Origin: Citrobacter farmeri | GTDB taxonomy: Bacteria; Pseudomonadota; Gammaproteobacteria; Enterobacterales; Enterobacteriaceae | Assembly (NCBI RefSeq): GCF_019048065.1 | Contig: NZ_CP077291.1 | Span: forward strand, 1,922,001-1,986,000 | Direction: 5' to 3' | Length of the DNA stretch: 64,000 nt | Shown here: positions 58,944 through 64,000 of the stretch, in pieces | Layout of the letters: the number at the start of each line of letters is the position of its first letter | Numbering within the stretch: position 1 is the stretch's first letter | The notes under the pieces: model-generated | What the model was told of the DNA's origin: nothing | The model's input: the letters and a program-made list of their open reading frames with translations, nothing else | Databases searched by the model: none | Position numbers and translations under genes: made by a program

Positions 58944-59630
58944 TTAATTGATTCGTGGACTTACCGTGGGTACAGGCTTAACTTTTTTCTCTGGCGCGCC
59001 CTGTTCAAGTCGGCGACTTAATACCGACACGGGAAAACACAGGCAAAAATACAATGCAGCAACAATGAGATAGATAATAAAGGGTTCAAAAATCGAGTTA
59101 TTAATTAACTGTCCGGCACGGGCCAGTTCGACAAATCCCACGACAGAAGCCAGTGACGTGTTTTTGATGATTTGAACCGAAAATCCCACGGTTGGCGGTG
59201 TCGCAAGCTTGATGGCTTGCGGCAGGATGACGTTAAACATGCGCTGCGTGCTGGAGAGTGCCAGGCATTCCGCCGCCTCCCATTGCGCGCGGGGAACGGC
59301 CTGAATGCAACCTCGCCAGATTTCGCCCAGATAGGCGCTCGCATAAATGGTGAGGGACAGTCCGGCAGCCAATAACGGAGAAATCGTCATGCCCAGTTGT
59401 GGCAATCCGAAATAGACCATAAACATGATAATCAGCAGAGGCGTTCCCTGAATGAACTGCACCCAGGCTGAAATGACCAGGCGTATTGCACGAACCGGCG
59501 CGATGCGGCCAAGTGCGATCAGAAAGCCCATTATGCCACCGCCGCCGAACGCCATGAGTGACAGGACTATTGTCCACAGCGTGCCTTCCAGTAGAAATTG
59601 AATATGGGCGAAATTGAGGGGAAAATTCAT
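58944..59630 (-). CDS. ABC transporter permease 1 (His/Glu/Gln/Arg/opine family)
   Basis: A membrane subunit of 228-230 residues with five or so helices and the EAA loop (QWEAAECLALSSTQRMFNVILPQA) that docks on the ATPase. An ATG at 59630 has a GGGAG site at better spacing than the one at 59636. It pairs with the second permease to form a heterodimeric channel. Confidence 0.9.
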   Translation of the reverse strand: MNFPLNFAHIQFLLEGTLWTIVLSLMAFGGGGIMGFLIALGRIAPVRAIRLVISAWVQFIQGTPLLIIMFMVYFGLPQLGMTISPLLAAGLSLTIYASAYLGEIWRGCIQAVPRAQWEAAECLALSSTQRMFNVILPQAIKLATPPTVGFSVQIIKNTSLASVVGFVELARAGQLINNSIFEPFIIYLIVAALYFCLCFPVSVLSRRLEQGAPEKKVKPVPTVSPRIN

Positions 59631-59642
59631 CGTCATTACTCC

Positions 59643-60320
59643 CTAAATCATGGTGCCAAGCCGGCGACGGCGAGGGAAAATAGCCTGCCCAAACAACCAG
59701 AATATCAGCCGCATTAACAGCGAGAGTGCGATATAAATCCCCGCCACAATCACGAAAGTTTCAAAGGGGCGGTAGGTTTCTGATTGAATAAAGTTAGCGG
59801 TCGCGGTGAGTTCTTCCGTGGATATTTGCGAGGTCACCGATGAGGCCAGCATTAATAAAATAAACTGGCTGGTCAGCGAAGGATAAACGCGCTCGATCGC
59901 AGGTCGTAATGCAACATGCCAGTATTGCTGCCATTTGGTTAATCCCAGGGTTTCAGCGGCCTCCCATTGCCCTTTATGCACAGATTCAAATCCGGCACGC
60001 ATAATTTCTGCGGTATAAGCGCCCACATTAATCGTCAGTGCAATCACCGAGACGGTGAAGGCGGTAAAGGAAAACCCCATGCTCGACAGGCCGAAATAAA
60101 CCAGAAAGATCTGGACCAGAAACGGCGTATTGCGAATAGATTCAACATAGATTGCCGCGACTCTCGCAAACACTCTGGACTGAGAGCGCCGGGCAATGGC
60201 ACAGAGCGTACCGATGAGAAAACCCGTCACTGTCGTCACTAAGGCCAGTTTGGCGGTCAGTTCCGCACCGTCCAGCAAGAGCTGCCATTGTGAAAGTATT
60301 GCTGTGAAATCGAGCATCAT
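59643..60320 (-). CDS. ABC transporter permease 2 (His/Glu/Gln/Arg/opine family)
   Basis: A 225-residue permease with the same layout. Its EAA loop is QWEAAETLGLTKWQQYWHVALRPA. It begins with two ATG codons in a row (MMLDFTAILSQWQLLLDGAE). It lies between the dehydrogenase gene and permease 1, with 6-14 base gaps, so the operon is tightly packed. Confidence 0.9.
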   Translation of the reverse strand: MMLDFTAILSQWQLLLDGAELTAKLALVTTVTGFLIGTLCAIARRSQSRVFARVAAIYVESIRNTPFLVQIFLVYFGLSSMGFSFTAFTVSVIALTINVGAYTAEIMRAGFESVHKGQWEAAETLGLTKWQQYWHVALRPAIERVYPSLTSQFILLMLASSVTSQISTEELTATANFIQSETYRPFETFVIVAGIYIALSLLMRLIFWLFGQAIFPRRRRLGTMI

Positions 60321-60334
60321 GACTTTCGCCCCGG

Positions 60335-61243
60335 TTAATTTGTGTTTACGGTCCGTTGGCCGGTTAACCGGTCATAGACTTTGAACAGCGCCTGATTGCC
60401 GTTTGCACCTTCACCATAGGCCTGCGCATTCTGGTACTGGCTAGCCACAAGGGCGGTTGCCGGCAGGGGAACGGGATGTTTTTGCGCGGCTTCTAAAACC
60501 AGGCGAAGATCTTTCATCATCAGATCGATGCGGAAACCGGCTGAGGTATCGCCTTCGATCATGGCTGGCCCCAGTTTGTCGAGCATCCACGAGGCTGCAG
60601 AACCGCCCAGCAACACTTCCCGCATTTGTGGCAAGTTGATGTCCCAGGCGCGCGCCAGTGCCAGTGCTTCGCAAATCGCCTGAATATTGATCCCGCAAAT
60701 CAGTTGATTACACAGCTTCACGGTCTGTCCGGCCCCGGATGCGCCGACATGATTTAACGTCGTCCCCATCGCGCGCAGATAAGGCGTGGCCCGCTCAAAA
60801 CCATCCGCGTCACCGCCAACCATGATGGTCAACGTGCCATTTTTAGCGCCAATCGGCCCGCCGGAGACGGGGGCATCAAGCATGGTTACGCCGATGGCCT
60901 GGAGCGCCTGGCTCAGCCTGCGGGTGGCTTCAGGCGCAATGGTGCTCATGTCGACATACAGTTTTCCGCGTGGCGGCACAGACAGCAGTCCCTGCAGGCC
61001 ACTCACGATCTCTTCTACCTGAGGCGTGTCCGGCAGCATTGAAATAACAATATCGGCATCGCGGACGGCAGAGGGGATATCGCTAACAATTTCAATACCA
61101 AACGGACGTAACGCATCGCCTGCGCTGCTGACGATATCAAACGCGCGTACGGTATATCCTGCCTGCGCAAGATTGCGTGCCATCTCGCGCCCCATCACAC
61201 CTAAGCCAAGAAAACCAACAACACCGGATCGAGTCGTTTTCAT
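60335..61243 (-). CDS. Beta-hydroxyacid dehydrogenase (3-hydroxyisobutyrate/tartronate semialdehyde reductase family)
   Basis: A 302-residue NAD(P)-dependent oxidoreductase. The Rossmann motif is GFLGLGVMGREMARNL. Asp36 ends the second strand, which favours NAD over NADP. The substrate-binding signature is DAPVSGGPIGAKNGTL and the catalytic Lys176 lies in GAGQTVKLCNQ. Family members oxidise beta-hydroxyacids such as 3-hydroxyisobutyrate, glycerate, tartronate semialdehyde or threonate. The substrate here is not known; the operon suggests that it is derived from the imported acid. Confidence 0.88.
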   Translation of the reverse strand: MKTTRSGVVGFLGLGVMGREMARNLAQAGYTVRAFDIVSSAGDALRPFGIEIVSDIPSAVRDADIVISMLPDTPQVEEIVSGLQGLLSVPPRGKLYVDMSTIAPEATRRLSQALQAIGVTMLDAPVSGGPIGAKNGTLTIMVGGDADGFERATPYLRAMGTTLNHVGASGAGQTVKLCNQLICGINIQAICEALALARAWDINLPQMREVLLGGSAASWMLDKLGPAMIEGDTSAGFRIDLMMKDLRLVLEAAQKHPVPLPATALVASQYQNAQAYGEGANGNQALFKVYDRLTGQRTVNTN

Positions 61244-61263
61244 TATGATTTCCTTCAGATTTA

Positions 61264-61710
61264 TCAGTTATGTTGCTCAAGCAATGCCAGTTTCTCGACG
61301 CGGCGGACGAAGTCAGCGTCCTGAACAAATGTCGCCTGCAAAAAGGCGTCAATGAGATCGCGCGCCAGCCAGGGGCCAACGATCTGTGCGCCGATACACA
61401 TCACATTCACGTCATCGTGCTCAACAGCCTGGTGCGCGGAATGCACGTCATGACAAACGGCAGCGCGGATGCCTTTTACTTTATTCGCGGCAATCACCGC
61501 GCCCACGCCAGTGCCGCAAACCAGGATCCCACGCAGACCGTTTTCCTCGCGCACCTTGCTGCATACGGCATAAGCAATGTCAGGAAAATCCACCGGATCG
61601 GGGGTGTAACTCCCGATATCGTTGAGCTGGTGGCCTGCCTGTTGCAGCCACTGAATGAGTTCTTGTTTGAGGTGGAATCCGGCGTGGTCACTGCCAATGA
61701 CGATTTGCAT
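61264..61710 (-). CDS. RpiB/LacAB-family sugar-phosphate isomerase
   Basis: A 148-residue protein of the ribose-5-phosphate isomerase B fold. The catalytic Cys65 lies in GILVCGTGVGAVIAANK; Asp8-His9 (GSDHAG) and His98 (AVEHDD) are in the expected positions. RpiB-like enzymes act on ribose, allose, galactose or tetrose phosphates, and the family does not reveal which. No sugar kinase lies in the operon. It starts 12 bases after the regulator gene. Confidence 0.88.
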   Translation of the reverse strand: MQIVIGSDHAGFHLKQELIQWLQQAGHQLNDIGSYTPDPVDFPDIAYAVCSKVREENGLRGILVCGTGVGAVIAANKVKGIRAAVCHDVHSAHQAVEHDDVNVMCIGAQIVGPWLARDLIDAFLQATFVQDADFVRRVEKLALLEQHN

Positions 61711-61722
61711 CTGTTTATCCTT

Positions 61723-62472
61723 TTACGGGGTGTGGGGAATGGACTGGGAACCGACCATGCGAATGGTGGCGCGACGACGAAAATCCGCACCAATTTCAAA
61801 ATGGCGACTTAATAATTCATCGGCCTTGTCCTCGTCACGTTCGACGATGGCGGCAAAAATGGCGCGATGATGGTCAATGAGAAACGCTTCAATGCCTTCC
61901 ACCTGCATAATCTGTTCACGCCTGTCGAGGTGAGAGCGCTGCATCAGTACGCTAATGGACTGATAAATGCTGATAAGCGTTGGTGAGCCTGACGCGCTGA
62001 CAATGGTTTCATGGAAGCGAAAGTCGGCGCGTCCACCTGTCTCCGGGACATGGATCGTTTCGCTAATTTCACGCAGGCAGTCTGCTAACCGATCGTAGTC
62101 ACTCTGCGTTCCCCGGCGGCAGGCCAGGCGGATCGCCTGACGTTCAATGGCGATCCGGGCTTGCATAACGTCATCAACCACATTGGGTTGATGAGCCAAA
62201 ACGAAGGTGAAAAATTCGCCAAAAAGCGAAACGTCCGGTTTTGTGACAACCGTACCGACCCCGTGACGGATCTCTACTGCACCTATCATGGCCAGCGCTC
62301 TCAGCGCTTCTCGCAATACCGGACGGCTGACTCCTAATTTTGCAGACAGTTCGCGCTCAGGTAGCAGGCTGTCGCCAGCTTTTAATACCCCGCTTAGTAG
62401 CTGTTCGCGTAAAAATTTAACAACGCGGTCATGCCCGCTACAGTTCTCCGTTACTTCACGCTTGATTTCCAT
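61723..62472 (-). CDS. GntR-family transcriptional regulator, FadR/FCD subfamily
   Basis: 249 residues from the ATG at 62472 (MEIKREVTENCSGHDRVVKF); a GTG three codons earlier is possible. The N-terminal winged helix (LLPERELSAKLGVSRPVLREALRAL) is followed by the FCD effector domain with metal-binding His and Asp residues (ADFRFHETIV). It is the first gene of the operon and should control it. The palindrome TGGTAATACCA, 22 bases upstream, is a likely operator. Confidence 0.92.
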   Translation of the reverse strand: MEIKREVTENCSGHDRVVKFLREQLLSGVLKAGDSLLPERELSAKLGVSRPVLREALRALAMIGAVEIRHGVGTVVTKPDVSLFGEFFTFVLAHQPNVVDDVMQARIAIERQAIRLACRRGTQSDYDRLADCLREISETIHVPETGGRADFRFHETIVSASGSPTLISIYQSISVLMQRSHLDRREQIMQVEGIEAFLIDHHRAIFAAIVERDEDKADELLSRHFEIGADFRRRATIRMVGSQSIPHTP

Positions 62473-62494
62473 GCGATTCACCAGTGGTCTTAAG

Positions 62495-62505
62495 TGGTAA
62501 TACCA
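62495..62505 (-). promoter_or_regulatory. Candidate FadR-type operator of the ABC/RpiB operon
   Basis: TGGTA-A-TACCA is a perfect five-base inverted repeat matching the GntR/FadR core T-GGT-N-ACC-A. It sits between the regulator gene and its presumed promoter. Confidence 0.65.
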
Positions 62506-62572
62506 ATGGTAGATATGTTAATTAAATATTAATGTGATGTTGATCGATAATTAACCTGCTTGTTTTGTGAGC

Positions 62573-62586
62573 AAACTTGCAAGTTT
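62573..62586. repeat. Perfect 14-base palindrome in the umuC upstream region
   Basis: AAACTTGCAAGTTT is fully self-complementary. The core CTTGCAAG recurs at about 62764-62771, 28 bases before the umuC LexA box. Its role is unknown; a second operator is one possibility. Confidence 0.6.
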
Positions 62587-62701
62587 TGATTTGATCCATT
62601 GGGAAGGGGGTGGAGCTGTCCGGCTAACGTGCGGGAACGGCATGCGGACGAACGTGATTAACAACGTCATGCCACTCACCCACAGAGTTATGCACCGTTT
62701 C

Positions 62702-62710
62702 TGTGGATAA
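62702..62710 (-). promoter_or_regulatory. Perfect DnaA-box sequence
   Basis: TGTGGATAA reads TTATCCACA on the reverse strand, the high-affinity DnaA box. A second site, TTATGCACC at 62687-62695, matches eight of nine of TTATNCACA. A single box may be chance. Confidence 0.4.
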
Positions 62711-62791
62711 CCGACGACTTTTTCAGGCAGAACAATCCACTAAGAAAAAGCGCCAGAATTTTGCTTGCAAGTTAAAAAATATCTTAAATAA

Positions 62792-62811
62792 TACTGTATA
62801 TAGATACAGTT
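62792..62811 (+). promoter_or_regulatory. LexA (SOS) box of umuC
   Basis: TACTGTATATAGATACAGTT matches the LexA consensus TACTGTATATATATACAGTA at 18 of 20 positions. It lies 15 bases before the umuC start, the same distance as the LexA box of umuD. This is a second, separate SOS operator. Confidence 0.95.
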
Positions 62812-62826
62812 CTTGTGAGGTGTGCC

Positions 62827-64000
62827 ATGTTTGCCCTATGCGATGTGAATTCATTTTATGCGTCCTGTGAGACGGTGTTCCGCCCCGATCTGAAAGGCAA
62901 ACCGGTCGTTGTGCTGTCGAATAACGATGGCTGTGTGATTTCCCGCAGCCCCGAAGCGAAACCGTGGGTGGTCATGGGGGCACCTTATTTCAGGCAAAAA
63001 GAGGCGTTCCGGCGTCATGGGGTGGTGTGTTTCAGTTCAAATTATGAACTCTACGGCGACATGAGTAATCGGGTCATGACGACGCTCGAAACGCTATCGC
63101 CGCGCGTTGAAATTTACAGTATCGACGAGGCTTTTTGCGATCTAACAGGCGTTCGGAACTGCCGGGATCTCACGGATTTTGGCAAAGAGATCCGCAACAC
63201 GGTCCTGCAGCAGACACATCTGACGGTCGGCGTGGGAATTGCGCAGACAAAAACCCTGGCCAAACTGGCTAATCACGCGGCGAAAAAGTGGCCGCAACAG
63301 ACGGGTGGGGTCGTGGATCTGTCGAATCTTGAACAGCAGCGAAAATTGATGGCGGCTTTGCCGGTTGATGAGGTGTGGGGCGTTGGCCGTCGTATCAGTA
63401 AAAAGCTGACGGCGATGGGCATAAAAACGGTACTCGATCTGGCAGATACGCACATTGCGGTGATACGAAAGCACTTCAATGTTGTACTGGAAAGGACGGT
63501 GCGGGAGTTACGCGGCGAGCCCTGTCTGGCGCTTGAGGAGTTTGCGCCCGTGAAGCAGGAGATCGTTTTCAGTCGGTCATTTGGTGAGCGCATTACGGAA
63601 TACGAGCAGATGCGCCAGGCGATTTGCGCTTACGCAAGCCGGGCGGCAGAGAGACTCCGGAGTGAGCATCAGTATTGCCGGTTTGTCTCAACATTCGTGA
63701 AGACGTCGCCGTTTGTGCCGAATGAACCCTTTTACAGCAATAGCGCGTCCGTGAAACTGCTGACACCGACGCAGGACAGTCGGGACATCATCAGCGCGGC
63801 CACGCGATGCCTGGATGCGGTCTGGAAAGAGGGACATCGTTATCAAAAGGCAGGGGTTATGCTCGGCGATTTTTTCAGTCAGGGCGTGGCACAACTCAAT
63901 CTGTTTGATGATAACGCACCGCGTCCCGGCAGCGAGAAGTTGATGGAAGTCCTTGATACGCTCAATGCCAAACAGGGGAGAGGAACGCTGTACTTTGTCG
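62827..64000 (+). CDS. umuC: UmuC, DNA polymerase V catalytic subunit (partial, cut at window end)
   Basis: A Y-family translesion polymerase. The visible 391 residues include [10 protein letters not shown] (catalytic Asp), [19 protein letters not shown] (Asp100, Glu101), a helix-hairpin-helix region and the beta-clamp motif QLNLFD. About 30 residues of the E. coli length (422) lie beyond the edge. Residues 44-50 read AKPWVVM where E. coli has AKALGVKM, one residue shorter. The gene has its own LexA box and is 5.5 kb from umuD. Reading is open to the window edge. Confidence 0.93.
   Translation, partial: MFALCDVNSFYASCETVFRPDLKGKPVVVLSNNDGCVISRSPEAKPWVVMGAPYFRQKEAFRRHGVVCFSSNYELYGDMSNRVMTTLETLSPRVEIYSIDEAFCDLTGVRNCRDLTDFGKEIRNTVLQQTHLTVGVGIAQTKTLAKLANHAAKKWPQQTGGVVDLSNLEQQRKLMAALPVDEVWGVGRRISKKLTAMGIKTVLDLADTHIAVIRKHFNVVLERTVRELRGEPCLALEEFAPVKQEIVFSRSFGERITEYEQMRQAICAYASRAAERLRSEHQYCRFVSTFVKTSPFVPNEPFYSNSASVKLLTPTQDSRDIISAATRCLDAVWKEGHRYQKAGVMLGDFFSQGVAQLNLFDDNAPRPGSEKLMEVLDTLNAKQGRGTLYFV

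Noticed and set aside
56611..62826. Genomic island with integrase, transposase or tRNA attachment site around the umu split
   Set aside because: No integrase, transposase, tRNA gene or terminal direct repeats were found, and base composition is like the rest of the window.
1..64000. CRISPR array or rRNA/tRNA genes
   Set aside because: No regularly spaced repeats and no recognisable tRNA or rRNA sequences were seen by eye.

Overview
The window is a chromosomal segment of a gamma-proteobacterium of the family Enterobacteriaceae, closest in gene content and order to Citrobacter. Almost every protein is recognisable as an orthologue of an Escherichia coli K-12 protein from the pykA to leuE part of the chromosome, in the same order. 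Differences from K-12 include an extra class B penicillin-binding protein (the PBP3SAL type known from Salmonella), loss of yoaC and of the yeaVWX genes, and an accessory block at the right end. The genus call is inference from this gene content; the family call is secure. Both edges cut a gene: pykA at the left and umuC at the right.

Positions 1-8,640 hold central carbon metabolism: pykA, the regulator hexR, zwf, and the Entner-Doudoroff pair edd-eda. HexR, GntR and Mar/Sox-type sites lie in the intergenic regions. They are followed by purT with a PurR box and by the SOS gene yebG. Positions 8,640-29,800 hold yebF, yebE, ptrB, exoX, yobB, holE, the copper-related yobA-yebZ-yebY, the SdsR/RyeA small RNA pair, pphA, yebW, yebV, rsmF, the lipid-transport pair letB-letA, msrC, proQ, prc, htpX, yebQ, kdgR and yobH. 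Several of these act in envelope quality control (prc, htpX, letAB).

Positions 29,900-46,400 hold the PhoQ inhibitor mgrB, yebO, yobF-cspC, the PBP3SAL-like gene, rlmA, and mntP under an MntR box plus a yybP-ykoY manganese riboswitch. Then come yobD, the mannose PTS manXYZ, yoaE, the phosphodiesterase pdeD, sdaA, nudL, pabB, yoaH and yoaB. Positions 46,500-56,660 hold the helicase yoaA, tsaB, yeaY, fadD, rnd, dmlA/dmlR, leuE and the nitrosative-stress genes yeaR-yoaG.

The accessory region is 56,800-64,000. A full umuD with its own LexA box is separated by 5.5 kb from a umuC that has a second LexA box of its own. Between them, on the opposite strand, lies a seven-gene operon: a FadR-type GntR regulator, an RpiB/LacAB-family isomerase, a beta-hydroxyacid dehydrogenase, and a complete polar-amino-acid-type ABC importer. 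I do not recognise this operon as a characterised pathway. Its binding protein keeps the carboxylate-binding Arg but lacks the Asp that holds the alpha-amino group in amino-acid binders, which hints at a hydroxy or sugar acid. No transposase, integrase, CRISPR array, tRNA or rRNA gene was seen.
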